64,000 nt of DNA from Salinispira pacifica (GCF_000507245.1 NC_023035.1:1148501-1212500), one strand, 5' to 3'; shown: positions 35,090 to 44,491, counted from the stretch's first letter. Made by a program: numbers and translations. The notes: generated by a model from the sequence alone, not told the origin.

Positions 35090-35290
35090 GTCCCGCCCGT
35101 CGCGGTCACCGCATCAAGCAAATCATCCGGATGACAAAAGACCGCTGTCTGCATACCACCGCAAAAGACCCCGCTGCCCGCTGCAACCGTCACCTTGAGC
35201 ACTTCACTCCGAAATTCCTCCGGTCCATAACATCCCGTGCACCTACATGTCGCGCCCTGTAGTGCCTGTCGCGGTTCCCTCCAAAAAAAT
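35088..35290 (-). repeat. Long direct repeat, copy B (upstream of radical SAM gene)
   Basis: This is the second copy of the repeat at 33781-34010. It abuts the radical SAM start codon, so on the minus strand it is the leader of that gene. A minus-strand frame (EVLKVTVAAGSGVFCGGMQ) is open here and partly conserved in copy A, but no protein family is recognised. Confidence 0.8.
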
Positions 35291-35403
35291 CCCAATCCCG
35301 CGGTCCCTTCATGAAACCGTGGTCTGACAGGCCGGACACATTGCTCAGGATCAGGTTTTTTCGTATCCTTGGCAAGAATGCTCATCACCTCCAAGGAAAA
35401 AAT

Positions 35404-36666
35404 ATGACCGATCTCATGGAAAATATCCTTACCAACCTCGGATTATCCGTCTCCACCGCCGTCATCCTGGAAAAGTCGCTGTTTGTACTCGCCGTTTTGC
35501 TGCTCAGCTGGCTCGCCGATATAATCAGTAAGAAAGTCCTTCTGAAAGTCCTCACCGATCTCACCAGAAAAACAGCCGCCACCTGGGATGACATCATCGT
35601 AAGACGGGGCGTTTTCAAGAATCTGGCCCACTTCGCCCCCGCACTCGTTCTGTACTTTCTCCTTCCTGCCATATTTACACAGTCCGGTGACATTCTGGCC
35701 GTAATTCAGCGCATAATCCTCGTCTACATGGTGGGGGTTACCGTGCTCGTGCTGGACTCCCTGCTCAGCGCTGTTCAGCACATTTACCAGGGCTATGAGG
35801 TATCCAAAAACCGTCCCATTAAAGGCTATATTCAGGTGGGGAAAATTGTGTTGTACGCCATCGGTATGGCCCTGATGATCACCACCCTGCTGAACCGCTC
35901 CCCCCTGGGCCTGTTATCGGGTATCGGCGCCCTGTCGGCGGTCATCATGCTGGTCTTCCGGGATTCCATCCTGGGCCTGGTCTCATCCATCCAGCTCACC
36001 GCCAACAATCTCATCCGCATCGGCGACTGGATAGAAGTCCCCCAGTTCGGTGCCGATGGTGATGTGGTGGATATCACCCTGCAGACTGTGAAGGTGCAGA
36101 ACTTCGACAAAACCATAGTCACCTTTCCCATCTATGCACTCACCAGCTCCAGCTTCCGGAACTGGAGGGGCATGGCCGAGGCCGGCGGCCGGAGAATTAA
36201 ACGCGCCATTTCCATGGATATCAACACCATCAGATTTTTAACCGAGGAAGAGATGGACAATCTTCAGAAGATATCCCTGATCAGCTCCTACCTGAAACAA
36301 CGGCGGCAGGAAATATCTGAACATCGCAGTGAAGATCCTCCCGGCGGCGGTCTGGCGAATACCCGCCGATTAACCAATATCGGTACATTTCGTGCCCATG
36401 TGGCCGCCTACCTCAGCGCCCATCCTCAGATCAGCAATGAAATGACATTTCTGGTGCGGCAGCTTCCCCCGGGACCCACCGGACTGCCCATTGAAATATA
36501 TGTCTTCAGCCGGAATACCATATGGGCGATTTATGAAAGCATTCAGGCTGATATTTTTGACCACCTTCTGGCGGTGGCTCCGGAGTTCGGGCTTCGGGTG
36601 TACCAACAGCCCGGCAGTTACGACATGTCCCGGATATTCGATTCCGTTCATCCCCGAAGCTCATAG
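35404..36666 (+). CDS. Small-conductance mechanosensitive channel, MscS family
   Basis: The 420-residue protein has about five membrane segments, ending with a pore-lining helix and gate-like segment (GIGALSAVIMLVFRDSILGLVSSIQL, about 180-206). The beta domain follows (NLIRIGDWIEVPQFGADGDVVDITLQTVKV), then a long cytoplasmic domain. ATG 35404 follows AAGGA and is preferred over an upstream start. Channels of this type open under membrane tension during hypo-osmotic shock. The order of elements matches YbdG/YnaI-type MscS relatives with extra N-terminal helices. Confidence 0.9.
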   Translation: MTDLMENILTNLGLSVSTAVILEKSLFVLAVLLLSWLADIISKKVLLKVLTDLTRKTAATWDDIIVRRGVFKNLAHFAPALVLYFLLPAIFTQSGDILAVIQRIILVYMVGVTVLVLDSLLSAVQHIYQGYEVSKNRPIKGYIQVGKIVLYAIGMALMITTLLNRSPLGLLSGIGALSAVIMLVFRDSILGLVSSIQLTANNLIRIGDWIEVPQFGADGDVVDITLQTVKVQNFDKTIVTFPIYALTSSSFRNWRGMAEAGGRRIKRAISMDINTIRFLTEEEMDNLQKISLISSYLKQRRQEISEHRSEDPPGGGLANTRRLTNIGTFRAHVAAYLSAHPQISNEMTFLVRQLPPGPTGLPIEIYVFSRNTIWAIYESIQADIFDHLLAVAPEFGLRVYQQPGSYDMSRIFDSVHPRSS

Positions 36667-36829
36667 CCCTCCCGCTGTACTCGGGAACCGGCGGCAGTGT
36701 CCGGCTTCCCGGGGATGAATGAAAACCGCTGATCCCGGTAGCCAATGGTCCGCTCAACTTGGTATCTTATCCCCATGGCCGATACAAAGCACCCCATCAC
36801 GGCTTTCGCCTGCTAATCAAGGAGCACTC

Positions 36830-38857
36830 ATGTCCCCGAACACAGACCCCCGCACCCGCATGGATGAACTGGTAGAACAGCTTCAGCACCACGAATACGC
36901 ATACTATGTTCTCAGCCAACCGGAAATAACCGACCGTGAATACGACAACCTCTACCATGAACTGGAAACGCTGGAGAAAGAGCAGCCCGACATCAGGAGA
37001 GCTGACAGCCCCACCAGACGTGTAGGGTCTGACCTGAGTTCCCAGCTTCCCGAGGTTGACCACAGTATTCCCGTCCTCAGTCTGGATAAGGCCTACGGCA
37101 TCGATGAAATCCGCCAATGGATACGCCGCTGTGCCAAAGGGCTCTCCCATCCCTTCCACATAATAATAGAGGAAAAAATGGACGGCTCATCCCTGGTGCT
37201 GTATTACCGCGGTGGCGAACTGGACATGGCCGTAACCCGGGGCAACGGCAGAGTCGGCAACGACATCACCGAAAATGTGCGCACCATCCGCATGATCCCC
37301 CTGCGGCTGAGCAGGAACGTGGATGCGGCGATCCGGGGTGAAGTCTATATGACGGTGAGCGATTTTCAGGCCATCAGCGGGGAAGGGGAGTACGCCAATC
37401 CCCGGAATTTCGCCAGCGGAACCTTGCGGAGAATCAAAAGCCGGGATGTGGCACGGGTTCCCCTGCGCTTCTTTGCATACGAACCCTACGGCGAGAGTTT
37501 CGGCGACTCTCATGAGGATAATCTGAGGCAGCTCAAGGAGCTGGGACTGGTGGTAAATCCCCACCAGACCAGAATTCCGGTGGATGGGGAAGACGAGGAT
37601 TCTCTGGCCCGGGCCATCACGGAAATAGAGAAATATCTGGATATGAGCACCCGCCGCAGAGGCGATCTGGACTACGAAATCGACGGCATGGTGCTGAAGA
37701 TCGATGAGATTCCCTTCCGGGAGGAGCTGGGCTACACCGGCCATCATCCCCGCTGGGCCATCGCCTACAAATTCGAAAGCCCCCGGGGCGTAACCACCGT
37801 AAACAGCATAGACGTTCAGGTGGGACGAACCGGCCGCATCACCCCGGTGGCCCGGATAGAACCGGTGTTTGTGGGCGGCACCACCATCTCCAATGTGACC
37901 CTCCACAATCAGGACTATATTTCCGCCCTGAGCCTTGCTCCCGGCGATACGGTTGCGGTAAGCCGGCGGGGAGACGTGATCCCCGCAATTGAGGAAGTGG
38001 TTGAAAAGGGGGAAGGGGAGCATCCCCTGTGGACCATGCCCGAATCCTGCCCGTCCTGCGCTACCGCATTGGAAAAAACCGGAGCCCATCACTTCTGCCC
38101 CAATTTCGACTGCCCCGATCGTCAGAAGGGGCGGCTGATCTTTTTTACCGGCCGTAATCAGATGGATATTGATAATCTGGGCTCGGAGACGGTGATCACC
38201 CTGCTGAAAGAGGGGCTGATTTCCGATGTTCCCGACCTTTTTCGCCTGAATTATGATGATATTGCCGCTTTGGAGGGCTTTGCCGAGAAAAAAGCCGAGC
38301 TGATACGCCAGGGGATCGATGCCGCCCGGCACCGGCCCTACCGGCAGGTGCTTGTGAGCCTGGGCATCCACGATCTGGGACCGAAAATGGCCGAGCTTCT
38401 TGAGGAGGCAGGCTACCGCAGCATCGATCAGCTCTACGAACTGATTGACCGGGGCGGGGAGGCCGAGCTGACCGAAATTAAGGGGATCGGGGAAAAAACC
38501 GTGGAAACCGTGGTTGAGCAGCTGAAGGAACCCAGAATGCGGGATATGATCGCCGAACTGAAGGATGTGGGCCTGAATTTCCAGGCTGAAGAACCTTCCC
38601 CCGCCGGTGATCTGCCCCCACAGATCTTCCGGGACCAGAGATGGTGCGTAACCGGAAGCTTTGAGACCTTCAAACCCCGATCTTCCGCCATGGAAGAGGT
38701 GAAACTCCGGGGCGGGGAAGCGGTGAGCGATGTGAGTTCCAAAACCACCCATCTCCTTGCCGGAGAAAAAGCCGGCAGCAAGCTGGAGAAGGCCCGAAAA
38801 CTGGGTGTCCGGGTTGTCAGCGAAGAAGAATTTCTGGCCATGCTGAAAGAATCCTGA
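36830..38857 (+). CDS. ligA: NAD-dependent DNA ligase LigA
   Basis: The 675-residue protein has, in order, the Ia/adenylation domain with the catalytic Lys in EEKMDGSS (near residue 118) and the OB domain. A zinc finger (CPSCATALE...CPNFDCPD, about 405-430), helix-hairpin-helix repeats (about 470-570) and a C-terminal BRCT domain (QRWCVTGSF...) complete it. Length is typical. The ATG at 36830 follows AAGGAG, while the longer in-frame extension has no family similarity. Confidence 0.96.
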   Translation: MSPNTDPRTRMDELVEQLQHHEYAYYVLSQPEITDREYDNLYHELETLEKEQPDIRRADSPTRRVGSDLSSQLPEVDHSIPVLSLDKAYGIDEIRQWIRRCAKGLSHPFHIIIEEKMDGSSLVLYYRGGELDMAVTRGNGRVGNDITENVRTIRMIPLRLSRNVDAAIRGEVYMTVSDFQAISGEGEYANPRNFASGTLRRIKSRDVARVPLRFFAYEPYGESFGDSHEDNLRQLKELGLVVNPHQTRIPVDGEDEDSLARAITEIEKYLDMSTRRRGDLDYEIDGMVLKIDEIPFREELGYTGHHPRWAIAYKFESPRGVTTVNSIDVQVGRTGRITPVARIEPVFVGGTTISNVTLHNQDYISALSLAPGDTVAVSRRGDVIPAIEEVVEKGEGEHPLWTMPESCPSCATALEKTGAHHFCPNFDCPDRQKGRLIFFTGRNQMDIDNLGSETVITLLKEGLISDVPDLFRLNYDDIAALEGFAEKKAELIRQGIDAARHRPYRQVLVSLGIHDLGPKMAELLEEAGYRSIDQLYELIDRGGEAELTEIKGIGEKTVETVVEQLKEPRMRDMIAELKDVGLNFQAEEPSPAGDLPPQIFRDQRWCVTGSFETFKPRSSAMEEVKLRGGEAVSDVSSKTTHLLAGEKAGSKLEKARKLGVRVVSEEEFLAMLKES

Positions 38858-39019
38858 TCAGCATCGTCCCCCGGGCACATCCCGCTGCCGCCCGGCGGCT
38901 GACCGGGTTCGCCACGGCCGCTATCCATCGGCCGCAGGCTCTCTGCGCCTCGGCCGCTAACCGGGGGCTCTCCCCGACCGATAGCCGCCGCTCGGCGGTT
39001 CCACAGCGTTTTCCGGCGG
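38858..39019. other. GC-rich spacer between ligA and the SfsA gene
   Basis: This short GC-rich spacer between convergent genes has several GGCGGCTAACGG / CGGCCGCTA inverted pieces that could form stems. No terminator with a T run is seen. Confidence 0.3.
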
Positions 39020-40162
39020 CTAACGGCCTTGCAGCTGTTCCAGGCTGATACGGTGGCGCAGCTGGAATATGCTGCGGTTCAGCTGGGGAATGTGCAGCGG
39101 GTTGCCGGGGAAGGCGAACTGCCGGTTCTCTGCATCCCCAAAAGCATGGCCGGAAGCATGGCCGGAAGCATGCCCGGCCCACCGGTCCAGCAGCTCATGA
39201 AGGCGTTGGGCGGTCTGCAGGATTTCAGAGGCCCTGCTTCGCATGGGAATGCGGACCCTGCCGGCCCCCCGGCCCGTCGCCGATCCCGGCCCTGTTGTTC
39301 TTCCTGTTGCTCTTTTCGGTGCTTTGTTCAGTGCTCTGCTTAATTCCCCGGGGTGAATCGAAACTCCAGCCTGCCATCGCTTTTCTTCAGGGAGATATTC
39401 CACGTCCAGGATCAGTCCGGCGTCTTCCCGGACAAGTTCTTTTACCCCCTGAAGCAGAAGCCCGGGTTCCGCCGGAGGATCTCCGGTAAGGAGGGTGCGC
39501 CCGTCGTCTTCGCTTCGGGTGATAACGCTCCGGATGCTCACCCCTTCCTCCCGGGCTCTGATCAGGGTGAGGGCGAACCGGGGATCGTTGTGGTAATTGG
39601 GAATAACATACTCCGGGCTGCCGTGGTTGATCACAAACAGAAGAAGGCCGCGGATCCCTTCGCTCTTCTGAAGCTCCATGAGAAGTTCCAGATGTTCACA
39701 GGCACGGATGCTCGGCGCATCGGGGAACATGGCCGCACCTGCTTCCACAAGGCTGCATGATTTCACCTCGGCCATCCAGGAATCCGTACCGTTCTCAAAC
39801 GCCAGATCCAGACGGTGATCGCCGGATTTCACCTCCCTGCGCAGTCCGGAAGCATGGGGAAACAGGGCGGGAACCGCCAGTTCGGCGGCCGCAGAGTTTG
39901 CGGCTGCGCTTACCATTGGAACCCAGGCCTCCCCGTGGCGCAATGCAGCCAGAGACCAGGGCAGTTTGCGTGCGGGGTTGGAGTGCTTCTCCAGAAGAAC
40001 CTCTGTGCCCGGAAGGTACAGTTCCAAAAGCTTGCCGGGATTGGGCGCATGAACGTCGGTTTCGAAGCCCTCTTCATGGATCACCCGGATTACAAAGCGG
40101 TTTTTTCTGAATAAAAAACGGCCCCGAGAATGGGGCCGGAATAATTGAATCGCATCTTTCAT
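39020..40162 (-). CDS. sfsA: SfsA-like DNA/RNA-binding nuclease-fold protein with long C-terminal extension
   Basis: Residues 1-245 show the SfsA fold: N-terminal OB-like region (RFLFRKNRFVIRV...HAPNPGKLLEL), then DHRLDLAFE and WMAEVKSCSLVE, a PD-(D/E)xK-like core. FPDAPSIRACEHLELLMELQ and LFVINHG follow. SfsA is normally about 235 residues, so the remaining 135 are extra. That part is Arg/Gly/Ala rich and carries a triplicated AGHASGHASGHAF-like segment near 330-350. The extension has no recognised domain. SfsA function is uncertain. Confidence 0.85.
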   Translation of the reverse strand: MKDAIQLFRPHSRGRFLFRKNRFVIRVIHEEGFETDVHAPNPGKLLELYLPGTEVLLEKHSNPARKLPWSLAALRHGEAWVPMVSAAANSAAAELAVPALFPHASGLRREVKSGDHRLDLAFENGTDSWMAEVKSCSLVEAGAAMFPDAPSIRACEHLELLMELQKSEGIRGLLLFVINHGSPEYVIPNYHNDPRFALTLIRAREEGVSIRSVITRSEDDGRTLLTGDPPAEPGLLLQGVKELVREDAGLILDVEYLPEEKRWQAGVSIHPGELSRALNKAPKRATGRTTGPGSATGRGAGRVRIPMRSRASEILQTAQRLHELLDRWAGHASGHASGHAFGDAENRQFAFPGNPLHIPQLNRSIFQLRHRISLEQLQGR

Positions 40163-40203
40163 TTCTGCAAGCTTACCCCATATGGCCGGGGCATTGAAGG
40201 GGG

Positions 40204-40629
40204 TTATGCCGGCGCATCACCCACCAGGCACATCCACTCCGCTTCAGCGGCCACTTCGTCTCCCACATAGGCAACTCCGGACTGCTTCAGCATCTTCGGG
40301 CTGATGCGGTTGTTGGTAATTTCGAAGCGCACCTTTTCATCCGGGCGAACCTGCCGGCGGAATTTCACCTTGTCGATGGTGGCCAGGAAAAAGAGCTTGT
40401 CATCTTCAAGCACTCCCGCCTGACGGACTCCTGCGCCTCCGCACTGAGCCATGGTCTCCACCAGGATTACGCCGGGAACAACCGGGTACTGGGGAAAATG
40501 TCCCTGAAAAAAGGGCTCGGAGGATGTGTACACCCGGGTGGCAACGATGTTTTCCTTACCGGCTTCCACGAGCTCATCCACAAAGAGGAATGGTTCGCGG
40601 TGGGGCAATAATTCTTTGATATCTCTCAT
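40204..40629 (-). CDS. fabZ: 3-hydroxyacyl-ACP dehydratase FabZ
   Basis: The 141-residue hotdog-fold protein has the catalytic His in FFQGHFPQYPVVPGV and the conserved Glu in VETMAQCGG, with LPHREPFLFVD at the N-terminus. It dehydrates 3-hydroxyacyl-ACP in fatty-acid elongation. It is divergent from the acetyl-CoA carboxylase operon, with a shared upstream region of about 190 bases containing a perfect palindrome. Confidence 0.94.
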   Translation of the reverse strand: MRDIKELLPHREPFLFVDELVEAGKENIVATRVYTSSEPFFQGHFPQYPVVPGVILVETMAQCGGAGVRQAGVLEDDKLFFLATIDKVKFRRQVRPDEKVRFEITNNRISPKMLKQSGVAYVGDEVAAEAEWMCLVGDAPA

Positions 40630-40706
40630 ATGACAACTCCCTTGTCTGATAGTTCGATGGGGATCTATTCGTGACGCATCCCCTTGTTCTGAGTGTAGCA
40701 GTTTTT

Positions 40707-40721
40707 TTGAATCAGATTCAA
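40707..40721. promoter_or_regulatory. Perfect 15-bp palindrome between fabZ and accB
   Basis: TTGAATC-A-GATTCAA is an exact inverted repeat placed between the two divergent fatty-acid transcription units. It resembles the TTTGA..TCAAA sites of MarR-type FabT repressors, but no such regulator gene lies here; assignment is inference. Confidence 0.5.
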
Positions 40722-40740
40722 GAATAACACCCGGATTTTA

Positions 40741-40769
40741 TTGACAGCCCATAGGCGAAATGATAGCGT
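40741..40769 (+). promoter_or_regulatory. Candidate acc operon promoter
   Basis: Consensus TTGACA (40741-40746), a 17-base spacer and TAGCGT (40764-40769), 55 bases before the accB ATG. The -10 is weak. Confidence 0.45.
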
Positions 40770-40823
40770 CTTTAATTATCCGTCAGCTAATCCCCGGTGG
40801 AACGTCCAAGGAGGTCTTTACGA

Positions 40824-41318
40824 ATGGATATGAAGGATATTTTCGAACTTATTGATAAGTTTGATGAAAGCGGGATATCAGAAATCCGCTATAAAACCGA
40901 ACAGGAAAGCATTACGTTGAAAAAAGGGTCTGAACCCCAGGTATTTCACAGCAGCCCCGTATATCAGCCGGTCCCCGGAGCCATGGGCTCCCTTCCCCCG
41001 CAGCATGATGCCCAGACTTTCCCTTCAGTGAATACTGATGCAAGGGAACAGAAATCAACTGATGCTGCAACGGATGGAGCCGAAACCATCACTGCTCCCA
41101 TTGTGGGCACCTTTTACCGCTCCCCTGCACCGGACAGTCCTCCCTTTGTGGACGAGGGCAGCACGGTGAAGGCCGGGAGCACCATCTGTATAATTGAAGC
41201 CATGAAGGTTCTCAATGAACTTGAAGCGGATTTCGATATGGAAGTCGTGAAGATTCTGGTGGAGAACGGTCAGATGATTGAATACGGAACTCCCCTGTTT
41301 GAGGTGAAACGCGTATGA
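40824..41318 (+). CDS. accB: Acetyl-CoA carboxylase biotin carboxyl carrier protein
   Basis: The 164-residue protein has an N-terminal domain (MDMKDIFELIDKFDESGISEIRYK), a flexible Pro/Ala/Thr/Gln-rich linker and a C-terminal biotinyl domain. The biotin-accepting Lys sits in IEAMKVLNE (about residue 130). It carries the biotin between the carboxylase and transferase subunits. ATG 40824 follows AAGGAGG. The stop overlaps the accC start by four bases. Confidence 0.95.
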   Translation: MDMKDIFELIDKFDESGISEIRYKTEQESITLKKGSEPQVFHSSPVYQPVPGAMGSLPPQHDAQTFPSVNTDAREQKSTDAATDGAETITAPIVGTFYRSPAPDSPPFVDEGSTVKAGSTICIIEAMKVLNELEADFDMEVVKILVENGQMIEYGTPLFEVKRV

Positions 41319-42637
41319 TCAAGTCCATACTCATTGCGAACCGCGGGGAGATCGCTGTTCGGGTAGTACGGGCTTGTAAAGAAATGGGGATCACCTCGAT
41401 TGTGGTATATTCAGAGGCTGATGCCCACTCTCTTCCGGTCCGTCTTGCGGACAAAGCGGTCTGCATAGGTCCTCCCCCCAGCTCTTCCAGCTACCTGAAA
41501 ATGGAAAATCTTATTTCTGCAGCGGTTCTCAGCGGAGCCGATGCAGTCCACCCGGGTGTGGGCTTTCTCAGCGAGAATGCCAATTTTGCCCGTGAAGTGG
41601 AAAAGGCCGGCCTCATCTGGATCGGCCCCCATCCCGACACCATCGCCCGGATGGGCGATAAGGTCCAGGCAAAGCTTACTGCCAAACAATACGGCGTACC
41701 GGTAATCCCCGGTCTTGAAGGGTCGGTGGAAGACCCCGAAGCGGCAAAAAAAGCCGCCGATGAGATGGGGTATCCGGTAATTATCAAGGCTGCATCCGGC
41801 GGCGGCGGTAAGGGAATGCGGATTGTACGGGATCCTGAGGATTTTATCGGAACCCTGAGAATTGCTTCGAGCGAAGCCCAGGCTTCGTTTAACGACGGCA
41901 CGGTCTATCTTGAAAAGTATCTGGAAAACCCCCGTCATGTTGAAATACAAATTCTGGGAGACAGCCACGGCAATGTGGTTCACCTGGGCGAACGTGACTG
42001 TTCCTGCCAGGAAAACCATCAGAAGCTGGTGGAAGAAAGTCCTTCCACCGTTGTCACTCCGGAAATGCGGAAGAACATGGGCGAAGATGCAGTCCGCCTG
42101 TTCAAAGGGCTTGAGTACTGCGGTGCGGGAACCATCGAGTTCCTGGTGACCGAAGGCGCCTATTATTTCATGGAAGTAAACGCCCGTGTCCAGGTTGAGC
42201 ATCCGGTAACCGAAATGGTCACCGGTGTGGATATCATCATGGAACAGATCCGGGTTGCCAGCGGTCTGGAGCTGGGTATCCGCCAGGAAAATGTACGCCT
42301 GGACGGATACGCCGTGGAATGCCGGGTGAATGCCAAGGCCCCGGGAAAAATCAGCGATTATCTTCCCCCGGGAGGCTACGGCGTACGGGTTGAAAGCTTC
42401 CTGTACAACGGCTACAGCGTATCTCCGTTCTACGATTCCATGGTTGCCAAAGTAATTTGCTATGCACAGACCCGGGATGAGGGGCTGGACCGGATGAACC
42501 GGGTGCTGGACGAACTGATTCTGGTGGGCATTCCCACCAATATCGATATCCAGAAGAAGATCATCAATTCAAAGATCTTTCGAAGCGGAGAGTACGGCAC
42601 CGATGTGCTGACTCACATCCTTGCCGAGGAGGATTAA
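41315..42637 (+). CDS. accC: Acetyl-CoA carboxylase biotin carboxylase
   Basis: The 440-residue protein has the N-terminal LIANRGEIAVRVVRACKEMG, the ATP-grasp glycine loop ASGGGGKGMRIV and the RDCSCQENHQKLVEE motif. The EVNARVQVEHPVTE region contains the catalytic Glu/Arg residues. It carboxylates biotin on AccB using bicarbonate and ATP. It follows accB by overlap and is followed by accD. Confidence 0.97.
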   Translation: MIKSILIANRGEIAVRVVRACKEMGITSIVVYSEADAHSLPVRLADKAVCIGPPPSSSSYLKMENLISAAVLSGADAVHPGVGFLSENANFAREVEKAGLIWIGPHPDTIARMGDKVQAKLTAKQYGVPVIPGLEGSVEDPEAAKKAADEMGYPVIIKAASGGGGKGMRIVRDPEDFIGTLRIASSEAQASFNDGTVYLEKYLENPRHVEIQILGDSHGNVVHLGERDCSCQENHQKLVEESPSTVVTPEMRKNMGEDAVRLFKGLEYCGAGTIEFLVTEGAYYFMEVNARVQVEHPVTEMVTGVDIIMEQIRVASGLELGIRQENVRLDGYAVECRVNAKAPGKISDYLPPGGYGVRVESFLYNGYSVSPFYDSMVAKVICYAQTRDEGLDRMNRVLDELILVGIPTNIDIQKKIINSKIFRSGEYGTDVLTHILAEED

Positions 42638-42641
42638 TCAG

Positions 42642-43520
42642 ATGGCAGATACCAGAGTGGCAAAACTGATTCAGAAGATATTCCGGAAAAAGATGAAATT
42701 CAGCGATTTTTCCGTTGCCGATGACCGGGGATTTCTTCAGAAAGAGCATAAATGTCCTAGCTGTAATGCCCAGCTGGATTCCGAGCTGCTGAAACAGAAC
42801 TTCTATGTATGTTCCCAATGCGGCCATCATTTTCGGATATCCGCACCCGAGCGGCTGCGCTTTCTGGCGGATAACGGCGAATACCAGGAATTTTCATCTG
42901 ATCTTCAAACGGTGAATCCCCTGGAATTCCCCGAGTATGAAGAAAAGGTAAAGAAGAGCCAGCAGAAAACCGGACTGAACGAAGCGGTGCAGACGGTGTT
43001 ATGCCGCATTGAGGGCCGGGAAGCGGTTGTGGGTATTATGAACTTCCAGTTTCTCGGAGGAAGCATGGGGTCAGTGGTGGGCGAAAAGATTGCCCGGGCC
43101 ATTCTCCTTGCAGCACAGCGGGGTTTGCCCTGTATTCTTTTTACCGCATCCGGGGGAGCCCGTATGCATGAAGGGATTTTTTCCCTCATGCAGATGGCAA
43201 AGACTTCACACGCGGCGGCCCTTCTTGAGCAGGTGGGCCAGCCCCTGTTTATTGTGCTCACCGACCCCACAACAGGGGGAGTAACCGCCAGTTTCGCCAT
43301 GCTGGGAGATGTGACCCTGGCCGAGCCCAACGCCCTGATCGGCTTTGCAGGTCCACGGGTTATTGAAGGAATCATGAAGCAGAAACTTCCCATCGGCTTC
43401 CAGCGGGCGGAGTTTCAGCAGGAGAAAGGCTTTGTTGATAAAATTGTTCCCCGGTCCCAGCTTCGCAAGACCCTGGCATTTCTCATAGATGCACACAGCT
43501 ACGAAGGGGGGAAGGCCTGA
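42642..43520 (+). CDS. accD: Acetyl-CoA carboxylase carboxyltransferase subunit beta
   Basis: The 292-residue protein has an N-terminal zinc ribbon (CPSCNAQL...CSQCGHHF) and a crotonase-like carboxyltransferase core with ASGGARMHEG and TDPTTGGVTASFAMLGD. ATG 42642 is chosen at the beginning of the conserved protein and follows GGAGG. The stop overlaps the accA start by one base. Confidence 0.96.
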   Translation: MADTRVAKLIQKIFRKKMKFSDFSVADDRGFLQKEHKCPSCNAQLDSELLKQNFYVCSQCGHHFRISAPERLRFLADNGEYQEFSSDLQTVNPLEFPEYEEKVKKSQQKTGLNEAVQTVLCRIEGREAVVGIMNFQFLGGSMGSVVGEKIARAILLAAQRGLPCILFTASGGARMHEGIFSLMQMAKTSHAAALLEQVGQPLFIVLTDPTTGGVTASFAMLGDVTLAEPNALIGFAGPRVIEGIMKQKLPIGFQRAEFQQEKGFVDKIVPRSQLRKTLAFLIDAHSYEGGKA

Positions 43521-44491
43521 TGCGTGACAGAGAACTTCAAAAACGAATTCGCGAACTGAAAAATCTTGCTCATGTAAAGCAGATAGATATAAACGACGAT
43601 CTCAACCGGATAAGCGCAAAGCTTACCGGGGATGGTCCGGGGTCCATGGATGCCTGGCAGAGAGTAACTCTGGCCAGAAATCAGGACAGGCCCAATGTAC
43701 TGGAATACATCGGCAAGATCTCCGACAGTTATGTGGAACTTCACGGTGACCGCCTCTTCGGTGATGACCTTGCAATGGTGGGCGGAATCGCCAAAATCGG
43801 CGGGGTTCCCTTCACATTCATGGGCCACCAGAAAGGCCGCACCATGAAGGAAAACCTGAAGCGAAATTACGGCTGGGCCCATCCTGAAGGCTATCGAAAG
43901 GCTCTCCGCCTTGCCCGGCAGGCGGAAAAATTCCGACGCCCCATTCTCACCCTCATAGATACCGCCGGAGCGTATCCGGGAATCGGCAGTGAAGAACGGG
44001 GCATATCCGAAGCCATTGCCACAAACCTGAAGATGTTTTCTGTCTTGAAAACGCCCATCATTGCCATAGTAATCGGTGAGGGCGGGTCCGGTGGCGCACT
44101 GGGAATCGGCGTCGGCGACAGGGTGTTCATGCTGGAAAATTCCACCTACTCGGTTATCAGTCCCGAAGGATTCGCGTCCATTCTTCTGCGGGATGCCAAG
44201 AAGAATCAGCTTGCCGCAGATCTCATGAAGATGACCGCACCGGACCTTCTGAAATTCGGAATTATCAATGGAATTATCCCTGAGCCTCCCTCCGGAGCCC
44301 ATAACGACCCGGACTTTGTGGCCAGCCGGCTGAAGGAAACCATCATCACCTCCTACCAGGAGCTGAAAGATAAGAAAATGGAACAGCTCTTGAAAGAGCG
44401 GAGCCAGAAGCTGCTTTCCCTGGGAGAATTCCACGATCCCCATAACGGACAGGAAGACAGTTTTTTCAGAAAACTGTTCCGCTTCCGATAA
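43520..44491 (+). CDS. accA: Acetyl-CoA carboxylase carboxyltransferase subunit alpha
   Basis: The 323-residue protein has FMGHQKGR, the DTAGAYPGIGSEERG motif and GEGGSGGALGIGVGD, the core of the alpha carboxyltransferase. It completes the four-subunit enzyme that makes malonyl-CoA. All four subunits are in one operon, an arrangement less common than scattered acc genes. It is followed by an intrinsic terminator. Confidence 0.97.
   Translation: MRDRELQKRIRELKNLAHVKQIDINDDLNRISAKLTGDGPGSMDAWQRVTLARNQDRPNVLEYIGKISDSYVELHGDRLFGDDLAMVGGIAKIGGVPFTFMGHQKGRTMKENLKRNYGWAHPEGYRKALRLARQAEKFRRPILTLIDTAGAYPGIGSEERGISEAIATNLKMFSVLKTPIIAIVIGEGGSGGALGIGVGDRVFMLENSTYSVISPEGFASILLRDAKKNQLAADLMKMTAPDLLKFGIINGIIPEPPSGAHNDPDFVASRLKETIITSYQELKDKKMEQLLKERSQKLLSLGEFHDPHNGQEDSFFRKLFRFR

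Noticed and set aside
33700..35300. CRISPR array suggested by recurring TCGCGCCCGTCGCGG units
   Set aside because: Units are irregularly spaced, vary in sequence and belong to two copies of a longer repeat; no spacers of equal length.
35074..35394. 106-codon minus-strand frame as a gene
   Set aside because: It spans the repeat and the MscS start with no ribosome site or recognisable family; partial conservation in the other repeat copy is noted as a finding instead.
37187..38752. Long open frame opposite ligA
   Set aside because: Lies wholly inside the LigA gene on the other strand and shows no protein family features.
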